This document shows positions 42,121 to 53,159 of a DNA stretch of 64,000 nt, in pieces. Position 1 is the stretch's first letter; the number at the start of each line of letters is the position of its first letter. A model generated the notes under the pieces. The model made no database searches and was not told where the DNA came from. It saw only the letters and a list, made by a program, of their open reading frames with translations. The stretch spans positions 248,001 to 312,000 of the forward strand of contig JAVRDV010000018.1 in NCBI GenBank assembly GCA_033439255.1. Direction: 5' to 3'. A program made the position numbers and the translations under genes. The DNA comes from Hericium rajendrae (Eukaryota; Basidiomycota; Agaricomycetes; Russulales; Hericiaceae).

Positions 42121-42144
42121 CCCAAAAAAATGTTTTTCCTGATG

Positions 42145-42841
42145 AGGGATCCAGCTGATGATTAGAGAGAGAGCCCTTGAGGGACTCTTCCAGTATGGCA
42201 CAAAACTGGGCTACATTCATTCGTCCTTCCACCTGATGAAGCTGACCTGTCCCCTGTGCTGTCAAGCAGCCCTAGACCTGCAATGATCCTCCTCCATGCT
42301 TGACCGTTTTCTCCAGGTTCCTATCCAAAAATTGCTCACCAGGCTTCCTCCTGCGATAATGCCTCCCATCTGAGAACCAAAGATTGAATTTGGACTCATC
42401 AGAGAACACAACCTGCTGCCAATCCTTCAAGGTCCAATCAACATGTGACTCAGCCCAAATGTGATGCTTGCGACAGTGAATCTTGGAGAGAAATGGCTTG
42501 TGTCAGTGCACGTGACCATAGAGCCCAAGGCGAATGAACATTCTGCAAATTGTCATGGGATGAAGATGGGGAAACAGCTGGCACTAAGCATCTGTTGCAT
42601 CAAACACATTGCCATTGGCAATAGCTCGAGCTGCACAATGCTCAGAATGAGGGCTCACAGCCTGCGGACAGCCTGGGATTGGAACCCAGTAGTATGGATC
42701 GGGGTTCTTCTGCAACTGTCGATAATTGCATCACACCGTAGTTTGGTCGATTCTGAGCTGCTTGCCAATTTCAGTGTAGGTGAGGCCTTGTTGTCGATAA
42801 TCGACAATTCGAGCACGTTTAGTGGGTGTGCAGACCACCAT
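42145..42841 (-). pseudogene. Tc1 transposase, N-terminal part
   Basis: Starts MVVCTPTKRARIVDYRQQ with GLTYTEIGKQLRIDQTTV, the first helix-turn-helix that binds the inverted repeats. Then come PYYWVPIPGCPQAVSPH, NGNVFDATDA, PMTICRMFIRLGLYGH, HHIWAESHVDWTLKDW and VFSDESKFNLWFSDGRHY (first catalytic Asp in SDES). RKPGEQFLDRNLEKTVKHGG and MNVAQFCAILEESLKGSLSN follow. The fragment ends at HQLDPSS, where the insertion begins. A few stops and small frameshifts are present. The enzyme class cuts and pastes DNA at TA; this copy is inactive. Confidence 0.85.
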
Positions 42842-42919
42842 GAGTGGTGAATGATAAGATGAGGATGGTATAAGAGTGTATGCAGAAATTGGGGGGGTAT
42901 AATGTGGAAATGACAGTGA

Positions 42920-43163
42920 TGTGTTCAAAAAAAATTCAATGATGTGACACGTCAAGTACGACATCACGTGGTCATGCAGCACATCTTCATCGATATCTCA
43001 TCTAATGCTTGGCAAAATTCCTTCATTTTTTTTTTGTACACAATCTTTACATGTATAGCTACCAGATCTATTTACTGAACATTCTATGATACTAACTCAA
43101 TTAACTTCAATGATCACTTTTTTGCAAAAGTTGCGGTGCGAGCATTCTTTTTGCATGCCTCTG
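42920..43163. repeat. Tc1 long terminal inverted repeat, right
   Basis: Complement of 31262-31505. Contains GTACGACATCACGTGGTC and TACACAATCTTTACATGTAT, and ends TTGCATGCCTCTG before TA. Confidence 0.8.
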
Positions 43164-43165
43164 TA

Positions 43166-44105
43166 AGAGTCCTTGAACGTGCTTGGGCTCTTGAGCCTCT
43201 TGCAAGACACTTCAAGGACTTGTCTGTTCTACTGATGGATAAATAGTTTAAGAAAGACAAGCAGAGAGAATACAAAGTGGCACTGAACTTGAGGGCTCTC
43301 GAAGTCAGATTTTGACTGGATCTGCCATTGAGAGAGGACAAGGCTCCAGTCTGGGATAGCAATGAAGTTTTCTGAGGACAACACACCATGAAGATACTGC
43401 TCAAGTTGAGCGTGGCACTAGTGAGACATGTTATGTCATGCATCTTGTCACTGTGACATGCCAATCCCTTCTCCTCTTTGAAAGCTTTTCAAGACAGTTA
43501 CACAATCATAACTCCTGTATAAATAGCTCATCACATTGAATGGATATGAGAGACAGTTCATGGATTTTTCTCACCTTCAAAGACCATGATTTGATGAAAT
43601 GAGGGCTATATCTTTGCCAGTGCACCAGTCCCCGAGTTTCTGCCTGATTGACTTAGATACCATCCAAAATTTAGAAAAAAAAGTTGATATTTGCATTCAA
43701 CATGATCTCAGGTAATGATACACAAAAAATAAGAAGCAGTTTGATACATGAGTGAAAGAGATATGAGGAGATTCTCAAGCCCATCTGCTTTAGGCAGTCT
43801 GAAGCAAGCCTCTTCAGTCGAAGGTTGCTTGCAGCTGAGTGAGCTTGCACCAAGCCTATAATTAAGGATGGAGTATGGCTGCAACTGCAAGAAAAGTTGG
43901 GTACCAGCATAGCAAACCACACTGTGCACATAGCAAATCACTGATTCATAAAATAATGGCCACTGACTAATCAATGTTTCATCTTGGAGGAGAGAAGTTT
44001 GACGCTGCCATAGAGCCTCTGATCAGTGTTAAGGATCCTAAGCAAAACCCTGAATGAGAAGGTCAGCTTGTAGGACACGGCATACAGGATGAGCATATAA
44101 ATGTA
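43166..44105. other. No gene recognised; CTTGCAAGAGC words at left
   Basis: 43166-43225 repeats TCTTGAGCCTCTTGCAAGAC-like words that match the flank left of the Tc1 (31120-31250). These flanks were contiguous before Tc1 inserted. Beyond that, AT-rich DNA with short frames. Confidence 0.35.
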
Positions 44106-46021
44106 CTACAATATCTTCTTATTTATCGCCATTATGCAACTGGCAGAGCATATCAAGCTCTTTATGGACATACTTCCAGAAGCCAGACTCCTTTGAGTTG
44201 CTCGACTTCGTAGCTGCAGTAGACTTTGAGTATGTGACATGAGCATGATGCTGCAGACAGGCTCTACATGAGCCTCTTCAAAAACAAGAAAGATTGTTCC
44301 AGTGCTTACCAGGAATGCAATGTGACTGAGCATGTTGATGTCGGGCTCTTTCTCAAGCACATTCTTGTGTTTAGACTTGATATCATGACATAGCTCCAAG
44401 ATATCGACAGTGTTGCTATTCATAGGATTCGTAGAACCTTCTGCGGCATCTGATGGTACTCCGATTGACTCGTTGATCTGTATAGAAGCATTAGCATGGC
44501 ATCACTTGCACCTAAAAGATAAATGCTGTTGTGATGCACTGCTTGCTTGATGATGTAGTGTCAGCTGGTCAGCTGTGTGCAAACACACTTGACAACAGCC
44601 CTCCATTTCTTGGGATCGTCCTTCATGCTGAGGATTTTCCAAGTCTCCTTTGTGATGAGGATGCTCTGACAAGTTTCTGAATCATTCACAACTAAGATGG
44701 GAGACATACTACAATACAAACCATGATAAGCTTGACTGGATGATCCTTTGAAATGTATGCTGATAGGTCGGGGCATGTGATAACCTTGAAGGCCTCCAAA
44801 TCTATGAATTTCTATGGAAAAAGATACAATGAGCAAGGCAGCAAGAGCAGTATCGTGAACTTATCATGAGTCCATCTGTCACTTTGAATGCAGCTTCCAC
44901 AGGTTGGATCTTGTCAAGTTGTTCATTTATCTTGAACATCACAGCACATAGAATGATATCTCACTCTGTTTGGTCAAGCTGACATGAACCGAAGGAACGT
45001 CAGTCAGTGGCCCTCACAAGAAACAAAAATGAACCAAAGAAAACTTCAATAATGACTCTCAATTCTCATTACAGAGCTTCTTACTTCGTGCTACTGCTGT
45101 AGCAAACTGGGTCCAGTCTTCAGATGGTTGCTTCTGGAAAGTGCACAAAAACTGGGATGCTGACACGTCACCATTGGCTTCACTGGCAATGCTGCTTGCT
45201 GTATCCTCATCCTTATTTGACAAGGTTGACTCTGTGCTTGAACAGTCTGCAGACAAAGTACTGGGGCTTCTGGTGCTTTCAGAAGACTCCGGGGATGATG
45301 AGGATGACAACTCAGGCAGGAAATATTCTGGGTCAATATCTGAGTCAGACATAACTGAAGCACAAGCTGTCACCAAACGAGTGCCAGAATATTAACCCGA
45401 GCAGAGAGCCTGTTGAAAACAGAGGGATAAATGAATGTGTGGGAGACAAAGAAGGAGATGGAAAGAAAGGACAGTGTGTTCCACTGGTGGTTGACAACAA
45501 CATGTCAGCACCTCAATTTGCTGCACCTTGATCGACCACCGTCACATGTGGGGCTTGGCCTTGATGTGTGTGACTTCAGCTTCATCCATTGCAGTCCATT
45601 TGTTATAATGCAACTGCTAATGCTCAAAGCACACTCTGAAAAAAAAGAACCAAGATGAATCAGTAAATGCAGAAAGGTTGAAGACTGCAATAAACTCACA
45701 TGACAAATAGGTTCCGAGAAGATTCCTAACACACCAGGGTTCTTAAAATGGTCCTTATTTGTTCAGATCAATATGGGCAAGAAAAGAGAGTAAAAGACTC
45801 TTACTGTTGGTGTTATAAGTAAGTAAACAGACTGAATGCAATCCTCCCACCATGTTATGCACTGCATCATCATGTGCTCCTTTTCCACACATCGTGCAAC
45901 TTCCTTTTACAGATGTGTTGCATCCTTTGTCTAAGTCGAAGCAAAAGGAGGGCCCATCTGGCTGAGTTCTGTGCATGGGGAGGGCACAGATAAATACGAA
46001 TAATGTTCTATGATGTGCCAA
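44106..46021 (-). pseudogene. Unidentified multi-exon gene with Cys-rich and acidic Ser-rich exons
   Basis: Minus-strand frames in order: 46021-45755 (HHRTLFVFICALPMHRTQ, then CNTSVKGSCTMCGKGAHDDA); 45376-45059 (acidic and Ser-rich, SDSDIDPEYFLPELSSSSS, ending QPSEDWTQFATAVARSKKLC); 44836-44561 (HGLYCSMSPILVVNDSETCQ, then DDPKKWRAVVKCVCTQL); and 44423-44106 (NTVDILELCHDIKSKHKNVL). Their order, orientation and spacing suggest exons of one gene, but I could not fix the splice sites. The first exon exists again, inverted and with CpGs intact, at 46926-47118. No family is recognised. It may be decayed, because its CpGs are lost. Confidence 0.4.
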
Positions 46022-46680
46022 GGCAATTTACAGCCATTTGTAGAAAGGATGACAGGTTGCACCGTGGTGAGAATTCTCATGGCATTATCACGACTTTCAG
46101 TGAATCAGGCATTCGACACCCGGTGATGCCTATCACCACCATGCTACATGCTGTAGATATTGTCTAAAAGCCTCAGTGTTCATCAGAGCATGATGAAGTG
46201 ATATCTCATCACTCTGATACCATATATTTCCTATTTTCTGAGTGAATCTGAGGCCCTTTTCCTCTCACTTCAGTCGAGATCCTAGCCTCTGGCAAGCTCA
46301 AGGCATCAGCACTAATTTTTGGAAGGGCATGGTCGTTCTATATATGCCAGGTCAAATAGATAGTGATTAGACAAGGCAGTTATACAATCACTAGAGCAGG
46401 AAGATGGACAGTACTACAGTGGGGGAAGAGCTAGAGACACATGAATGCCCAATTCAGTAATGCCATGAGACTTCATTGCCGCATCAGAGACTGTCATCAT
46501 TTTCTCAAATGGCTGTAAAAGCCTTCTGTAGAAGAAAAATGAGATATTCACCATTGGAATCACATAAATTAAATTTCTATTGAGGGACAGTCGAATCAGG
46601 ACAAAGATCAATTGTTGGGGGCCTCAGAGATCTACAGAAACCAGATCATGAAAAACAGAAGATAAAAAAGAGGAAAGTTC
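45829..46680. repeat. Inverted repeat, left arm (CpG-decayed, with MITE)
   Basis: Pairs with 46760-47118, including CAATTGTTGGGGGCCTCAGA and TGAGATATTCACCATTGGAA. A MITE at 46031-46515 interrupts it. The loop between the arms is only about 80 bp. Confidence 0.85.
46031..46515. mobile_element. 485-bp MITE with TA duplication
   Basis: Ends CAGCCATTTGTAGAAA and TTTTCTCAAATGGCTG are inverted; TA flanks both sides (46029-46030 and 46516-46517). The other arm of the inverted repeat shows the empty site: the complement of 46910-46926 reads GGCAATTTAAAAGCC, exactly the flanks joined with one TA. A Tc1/mariner-type source is likely from the TA duplication; no coding sequence. Confidence 0.85.
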
Positions 46681-46759
46681 TGGAGAGGGGTCTGTGGAAG
46701 GCATTCTAAGGGGCTAAAAGTCTATTTGTTGCTAATCTAGATGTTCTTGAATGGTTGAA

Positions 46760-47118
46760 CCTTATTTCTATCTTCTGTTTGTTCATATTCTGGTTTCTGT
46801 GGATCTCTGAGGCCCCCAACAATTGATCTTTGTCCTGATTCAACTGTCCCTCAATAGAAATTCAATTTATGTGATTTCAATGGTGAATATCTCATTTTTC
46901 TTCCACAGAAGGCTTTTAAATTGCCTTGGCACATCATAGAACATTATTTGTATTTATCTGTGCCCTCCTCATGCACAGAACTCAGCCAGACGGGCCCTCC
47001 TTTTGCTTCGACTTAGGCGGAGGATGCGACGCATCCGTAAAAGGAAGTTGCGCGACGCGCGGGAAAGGAGCACGTGACGATGCGGCGCATAACGTGGTGG
47101 GAGGATTGCATTCAGTAC
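46760..47118. repeat. Inverted repeat, right arm (CpG-rich)
   Basis: Complement of the left arm. From 47020 on it reads GGCGGAGGATGCGACGCATC and GTTGCGCGACGCGCGGG, where the left arm has AAAGGATGCAACACATC and GTTGCACGATGTGTGG. The match ends at GCATTCAGT (47118). Confidence 0.85.
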
Positions 47119-49000
47119 GCATGTCCACCCCTCGCACGCCTTCGTCCGTAACGTCCGCGCTCTAGCTGAAGAGTGAGGACGGCCCTGTATAAGGATGTCT
47201 TTCCTATCTAAATCAAGGTCGCAAGCATTGTAGCCGCAGGGACAGTTGCCATCCCGCATAGCTTTCAGACCCCTGAGCCCGTACGTCATAAGCGCGGGAT
47301 GGATGCCGCCGCACCGCTGAAGGACATGCTCCTGGCGGGCGTCACGACGGCGATTTTCTGGCGCGACAACGCGCATTCCTGCTCATGATGCTGCGCGAGT
47401 GGACGATGTAGTGGGACAAGCAGATGGATACGGCGATGCAGGCGGTATCGAAGTGACATCTTGGAAGATTTGATGCAGTGCTCGAGGATTGCTCTATGCT
47501 TGCCGCCCACGGATGTGAAGGTACGTCCTGTATACTCGAGACGTTTGTGATTTCCTATCTTGTGCCGTTGATTGCGATGCACGCGCAGGACGAGGAGTAT
47601 CGCCAGTCGACGGAGGCCATTTTTCGCCTCGTCCTGATGTCGTTCAAACGGACAGGCTAATGTTCGAGGGCACTGCTGAAACTACATCGTTCGAATCTTT
47701 CGTCCAGGATCTGACTGAGGAGAGGCACGTCATCAAAGCTCACCAATGCAATCGCGAACTCGCGAAGCACGTTACGCGCGGCAAGAGCCTCAAGATGTCT
47801 TCAATGTCGCATATCTCGCGACAGTCACCGACGTCGCTAACACTGCCCCCGAGCACGGCAAGACGATGATCGCGGTCGATCTACTCACATTCACGCGAAG
47901 ATGGCACAAATTCAGTCTTGTTTTACTTCATTGACGAGGCGGTGACCTCCGTGCTGGCCGAGTTCCCCGGGTTCTTAGTGACACACCCACGGCAGGAGAT
48001 CCACATAAGGTGAATGTGTACATGAGCCTGAGGACATCCGAGGGCTTTGCGTAGCGCGAAATGCAGGAGGGTTTCCTCCACATCGAGTCATGTCCTCCTC
48101 CGTCTTCAAGCTGCTCTTCAATGCGCGCCTGCACCAGGCACTCGAAAGCGTGCTCGCGGAGCTGGGCCAGGACGCCACACAGTGCCGCGATCCAGATAGA
48201 GTTAGATGACATTCGCAAGATGCCCGCTTAACTGCCCAGCGGGTGGGCTGCGACGGGCACAGGGTATCAGCGAGCAGAATGCGCAGTTCGCGATGATTCA
48301 ACGAGCGCGGCGCTGTAGGTGATGAGACGGCGAGAAGCATGAAAGGACGCCTGGCGGTGGCGCAGGCGACCTTACGTCCATCAGGTATGTGGAGATGGTT
48401 CGCGCTGCGAATTCTGTATGCTGTGGTCGGCGGCATCGATACTATCAAGTTGGGCCTCGTCTACTTAGAAGCCTATAATCGCGCGAGCGATCCGCATCGG
48501 CGCCAAGATCGTCACCATCAATGTGCAGTTCGGCCATACCGCCTCATATATGGCGGACGCGAACAACCGCGTGAGACGTTGCGTCGTTTCCGAGACGTTC
48601 GCATGCTACAGGATACGCACGTTGCGTTTGCCGTCAACTTCACAATCTGGCCCCAGATGGAGCGCAAGCTGCCCGTTGCAACGATAGAATGGACTACATG
48701 AAGGAGCTCGGCCTCGTCGGCAAGCCGGCCGCGTTCGTCTCCACTCGCATCTGACGAGCGTGAGCAGGAGCTGCTCTTTGCGGCTATGTGCAGTTCGGAC
48801 GTGCTCTGGGACGGTGCAGTAGTGGTGTAGTGGTGCAGTACAGCGCATTCACGTAGTAGTATATAGTCAGTGCACGCTGAAATGTTCCAGCATGGTGCCC
48901 GAGCATAGACCATGATGATGCCTCCGTAAACTGCAACACGTACTGTATTACAGGCATAGTCTGTTTTGTCGGCGATCGTGTTGGTAGTCATAATGATAAT
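47119..49000 (+). pseudogene. Degraded CpG-rich gene remnants, identity unknown
   Basis: Protein-like pieces appear in changing plus frames: RQRAFLLMMLREWTM and WDKQMDTAMQAVSK (about 47350-47455), DEEYRQSTEAIFRLVLMSFK (47600-47655), then FIDEAVTSVLAEFPGF, LVTHPRQEIHI, VYMSLRTSEGFA (47930-48050), IGAKIVTINVQFGHTASYM (48500-48560), and on to 48760. They are separated by stops and frameshifts, as in a decayed gene or one with several uncertain introns. I recognise no family. High CpG and the absence of repeat words set this apart from the DNA to the left. Confidence 0.3.
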
Positions 49001-49178
49001 GGATGACTTTCCGCGGCCTTAAATATATGGTATGATATTCCACAGGCCATTTTAAATGCCTCGCTTACGTCCAAAATGACCTCGTCATCCAATCAGGTCG
49101 CGCAAATCAGCGGACTCTGAATCTAAATGAGCTTCACAACATATTATAGAATTAAAAAAAGGCCGCGGAAAGTCATCC
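49001..49178. mobile_element. 178-bp MITE-like inverted-repeat element
   Basis: GGATGACTTTCCGCGGCCTT at the left end and AAGGCCGCGGAAAGTCATCC at the right end are perfect complements over 20 bp. The inside is non-coding. No target duplication was evident. Confidence 0.7.
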
Positions 49179-49796
49179 AGTTGTTGCCTTGGACTGCATC
49201 GATTATCGAAGGAACGAAAGAATGCCTCCAAAGCTATTCCCGCTATGGTGACAACAGCCCACTGTTTGCCTCGGACAACCGTGCCGCGGATCTGCAACCA
49301 GCGGATCTCAAGATGTCTGCATGCTCCATAAATCATTTCTAGGCGTGCGGCCTGTCGTTGCGTGACTACGCAATGAAGGAAGGTTTTGCATTAGATTTGC
49401 AGCCCACCGGGATCGAGATCGCCCAAGCGAATCAATTCAAGAAGGCTCATTGATCCAAGGCTCGATTTCCCTAGTTAAGTAAATGACACCGTACTAGCGT
49501 TCAAGAATGTTCTTCCGACACATATAGAAAACCAACGGCCAATGTCTTAAATGTCGTTCAGGCACGCGAAGATCTCGACCTTCCAGATTTCGAGACGCCT
49601 TCTCATAGCCAGACGTTGCATCAAGCAGGCAGTTTCTATTGTCAGCGTTTCGTCTTCTGTTGTCATTTTCTAGTGCTTGCATTAATTCGGACAGACTTGC
49701 CGACGCTGAACTTGCCCCAATCAATCGTATCCCCCTCCTCCACACTCCTAATCCTAGGCGTATTTCATATTACATCTTTCACATCTCTTCCTGCCG
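49179..49796. other. Upstream region of the Crypton gene, nothing recognised
   Basis: CpG-rich. Short frames lack motifs. The 5' boundary of the Crypton and its promoter were not located; a C/T-rich stretch (ATCCCCCTCCTCCACACTCC) at 49727-49750 precedes the start codon. Confidence 0.35.
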
Positions 49797-52137
49797 ATGA
49801 ATCCTGGAATCGACTCGCCATCACCTAAGAGAAAAAGATCAACCCAATCCTCGCCTGCAAATGTGAAGCGTCGTGCAAAAGGGGCAAAAGAAAGCAAAGG
49901 AACCACGGGCGGTACGTTGCTTTCTTTTTTGTATAAGCTCCTGGTTGATTTCTTTTTGAATCACAGATGTGACGACCGAAGGGCGGGGTGGTTCAACGCC
50001 GCCGCCCCTTTGCCCATCCTCTCTTAGCGCGGCTAGTTTGTTGGCTGAAGCTGACAAGACTACGCAAGAGTGGTTTCGCAGGCCCAGCACTAGGCATCAG
50101 TATGCTAATTATGTCAAAGCAGGGAAGCTGTGGCTTGAGTTGTGGATAGCCGGGGCGGATGATGAATCTGCCTCTGAAGGTGCCGCAAGCCTGGAGCCAC
50201 CTCCGGAGTATTCACCTGAGGATCGTCTCCGCTACCAAGGTGCCTTCGACTCGATCACCGAGTATACGCCACAGGCCCTTCAGTTTTTTACTGCCTGGAA
50301 ATGTGGCTTTCAAGGCAAGGGGTTCTCCACCGCAGAGGGAATCAGAGCTGCGTTCAAAGGCTACTTCGAGCAGTACGTTCTAACCTTATAATACTTATTT
50401 CATATGATTTCCTACGCAGATATCTAGAGCCCTAGGATGCAGTGGCAACAACACGTGGCATTGGGATGCATCCAAAGGGCAAGCCGAAGGAAATCCCGTC
50501 TTCGAACTATCGTATGCTCAGTATTACAAGTCTTTGCAAAAGCGAGAGAACCGAACAGTGGAGGTCGTCCATGCAAGAGCGATGTTCCCGGAAGATCTAG
50601 ATGAGCTATTCGCCTATTTAGATGACTCTAGCAACGACTCGAGCGCAGGCGAAGCAAAATTTTCCCCTGAGAAAATTCTGTTCTTCAAAGCGTTCTGCTC
50701 CCTATGCTTTCGGCTGTGGACCAGGTACGCGGGAGTTCTTCAGATATGATGTGCCAAATACTGATATAGAAATAACAGGTTCGAAGACCTAGCAATGATC
50801 AAGATGGAGAACCTTGCTCGCAAGGAGAAGCATGGCACTCCATTTTACGAGGTTGCCCTTGTCTTCACTAAAACCCGGCAGGATATCAACGACCGTGAGT
50901 GTGGTTTTTTATTTAACTTGTTTTCTTTCCGATTTACTATACGTGTTTCGAAAAATATATTCAACTAGGTCGCACTTTCAAATTCCCTCCTTTGCCGGAA
51001 TACCCTTCGATTGATTGCTACAGTCATCTCCAAGCTTGGCTGGTTTGTTACGAAAAAATGGCAGGGCGTAAACTTGGTCCTGACGATCCAGTGTTTCCGG
51101 GATGGACTAGAGATGGTATCGCAGTGGGTACACATGCGAAGTATCAGTTCTTCTCCACGCTTTTGGACGCTGTTATCAAAGCAAGCCGGTTCAATGACAC
51201 CCGCTTAGGTCGGAGTTCTACTCACTGCTTCCGACGAGCAGCGGCGCAGTGGCATCTAATGTGCATGCTCTGGAGTCTCAAGTCCGTTCGATACTGGGCG
51301 GGTTGGTCAACAAGTGTTGACGATGTACGTCCAGAGATTGAACCTTTCAACTGCGCATCGCCCTTGATTTTACTAATTCATATCCTGTAGAGTTCAACCC
51401 TTATGCGATATCTTCTGGATTCGTTAGGACAGTATGAGCAAGACTATGGCGATATGTGGATGCCGCCGCCTGCTGGTCGCCGCCAAGAGCGATCCATAAC
51501 AAACGATGGTGATGAGTTGAGAAGGCTCAGGGGTAAAGTTGATGACCTAAGCAAACGGATGGAAAATGGGCATGGTAAGCACATTTCGCAATCTTGCAAG
51601 GGTATGAATCTGACATGCATAGATACTCAAGGATCTAGCAGCCCGAACGCATCCGAATCAAGGTGCTATCCTGTATCTACACCATCCCAAGGATCTAGCG
51701 AACCGCGCTCGGTAACTGAGCCTGCGAGCCCCACGACCATACATCCTGAACCTATTATGAGCCCAGTCGAAGTTAGCCCAGCCGCACCTCCAGACAACGC
51801 GGTCCGCCTGATTATCCCGATCATGCGCAATCTTGACGATGTGATCAAATTTTGGGAAGAGGGCGACAGTCAACTCGGGTTGATGGTACCCCTCAGCCAA
51901 TGGAAGCCTAAATACTACAGCCAAGCGCCGCAGAATCAGAAAGTTAAATGGAGTAATGCTCATGCGTTATACCAGGAGTGGATTCGCCTTGAAAAGGACG
52001 ACGAGCGCTTCGAGAAGGAGTATCCCGGGTTGCGGCAAGAGTATACACACTTGCTGAAGAGCGTTCGAAAGAGGAGACAAGATATCGGGTTGGCAAAGGT
52101 GCGACGGAAAAAGGGGTCGACGAGCCAGGTGGACTGA
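49797..52137 (+). CDS. Crypton-type tyrosine recombinase, seven exons, apparently intact
   Basis: Exons 49797-49911, 49967-50372, 50428-50724, 50779-50894, 50969-51324, 51391-51574 and 51623-52137 give 1989 nt, 662 residues. Donors are GTACGT, GTACGC, GTGAGT or GTAAGC; acceptors end in AG. The last intron is 48 nt with no in-frame stop and may be retained. The N-terminus is basic (SPSPKRKRSTQ). A SAM-like core-binding domain spans about residues 50-230. The catalytic domain has WTR (Arg273), LVFTKTRQ, STHCFRR (His397, Arg400), WAGWS (Trp421-Trp424) and the nucleophile LMRYLLD (Tyr437). A GCR1_C-like DNA-binding domain follows at about 553-640 (LIIPIMRNLDDVIKFWEEG, QWKPKYYS). YR plus GCR1_C is the Crypton arrangement: such enzymes excise and integrate circular DNA without a transposase. 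Element ends were not found. Confidence 0.88.
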
Positions 52138-52577
52138 GGTTGAGAAGCCGTATAAGAGGTTACTCAGGCTAGTGGTATTTTACGATCGCAGAATGCAAAG
52201 AGAGTTGCTGGGCTTTGAGAAAACATGAGAACAACGTGTCTACACAAATCCAAATCCAAAAATAAATTGCAGACCGTGATATCAACACTAGCCCGATTAT
52301 ATGCGAGGCCAATATTTCCCGTTCCCGACACGAAGCTATTCTCCATTGTGCAAGGACACGTTATGCTGTCATCGCCTTTATATATATTGGAGTCAGGTGG
52401 GGTTTCAGGAGATCGGGAATGCGAAAACAGGCTGCACTAGCGGACTGTGAAGAAGGCGAATGGGGCTGGAGGTCGTCTGCGCGATGCAGGAGGCATCCAC
52501 ATTCAGGGTTATATGCGCCGCGCCGTCTGGACCCCCCACAACTAATGAACAGCCAAGCGTAGAGCAGTTCATGGCGC
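52138..52577. other. Region downstream of the Crypton gene
   Basis: AT-rich from 52170 to 52400, with AAATCCAAATCCAAAAATAA near 52245. The Crypton 3' boundary may lie here; I cannot define it. No gene seen. Confidence 0.3.
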
Positions 52578-53159
52578 CTAATGGTGACACAGGCGTGCCG
52601 ATCGAGCCACACTCCACGATGGCGCACGACTTGCGTTCGTCGGACGAGGAGGCCGAGCCACGGATGGACGTGCGCTCGGCTTGCGCTCACCCGAGGACAG
52701 CGTCAGGATCTCCAGCAAACGCCCACCCTCCGCCTCTGTCGCGCCGTCTTTGCTGAACAATGAGGTCATTCTGCCCGCACAGAATGCGACATACATACCG
52801 CAGAAGGTGCCCAACGCAATGAAGCGCATAGCGCTGATCCCGCCAAGCTCTTGTCTCTGAATATATTCCTGTGTTGTCATCGTCTCTCGCGGCCCACTAA
52901 AAGAGTAAGCTTGCTCAGGATGTCGCATGCTCGGCCCGGAGCATTCGTGGTCTCGTAGAGCCAGATCTCCCTCCGAGGCGGAGGCGATGGTTGATGGATG
53001 GGAGGCACGTAACAAGCGGCACAGGATGGAGGAGTGCTGCGAGTAAGAGTTCGGTGGCGTGGTGGAGAGCTGGCACGGGCGGCGACGGGGAGTGCCATTT
53101 GCAAGGAAGAGCACGTCGACTGCGTCGAGGCATGGTGCGCGTTTCATTGTCCGTGTCAT
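52578..53159 (-). CDS. Small ORF with one hydrophobic segment, unknown
   Basis: A 193-codon minus frame. The most protein-like part is MTTQEYIQRQELGGISAMRF followed by IALGTFCGMYVAFCAGRM, which could be a membrane anchor, then SLFSKDGATEAEGG. The N-terminal half (PRRRPCQLSTTPPNS) looks like upstream or intronic DNA, so the real start may be the Met at about 52880. No family recognised. Confidence 0.25.
   Translation of the reverse strand: MTRTMKRAPCLDAVDVLFLANGTPRRRPCQLSTTPPNSYSQHSSILCRLLRASHPSTIASASEGDLALRDHECSGPSMRHPEQAYSFSGPRETMTTQEYIQRQELGGISAMRFIALGTFCGMYVAFCAGRMTSLFSKDGATEAEGGRLLEILTLSSGERKPSARPSVARPPRPTNASRAPSWSVARSARLCHH

Larger units (their letters stand above)
31861..42144. mobile_element. 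Composite unit E3 (10.3 kb) inside the Tc1 transposase gene
   Basis: The left end CATCTGAAAAAAGTG and the complement of the right end CATCAGGAAAAACATTT are inverted matches to the ends of E1, E2 and E4. Both edges are tiled with CTGTAGC/GCTACAG words (31900-32130 and 41590-42120). Inside are IH copies 3, 4 and 5, a headless C-rich body, element T copy 2 and a TRIM. The Tc1 protein reads LDPSS up to one edge and resumes STIIYQQD at the other, so the insertion removed little or no Tc1 sequence. No clear target duplication was found. No transposase gene is present. Confidence 0.65.
31262..43163 (-). mobile_element. Tc1/mariner element split by a 10.3-kb insertion
   Basis: The left end CAGAGGTATGCGAAAAGAAT and the complement of the right end CAGAGGCATGCAAAAAGAAT match at 18 of 20 bases. 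The inverted similarity continues for about 240 bp (e.g. GTGATCATTGAAGT, TGTAAAGATTGTGTAC, GATGAGATATCGA). TA dinucleotides flank it (31260-31261 and 43164-43165), the standard Tc1 duplication. The transposase is in two pieces on the minus strand: N-terminal at 42145-42841 and C-terminal at 31588-31860. Without the insertion the element would be about 1.6 kb, a usual Tc1 length. Confidence 0.85.

Noticed and set aside
16319-42144. Assignment of the CATCTGA-ended units to KDZ, Plavaka or Helitron elements
   Set aside because: No transposase, helicase or superfamily-specific terminus was seen; palindrome-tiled edges alone are not diagnostic.
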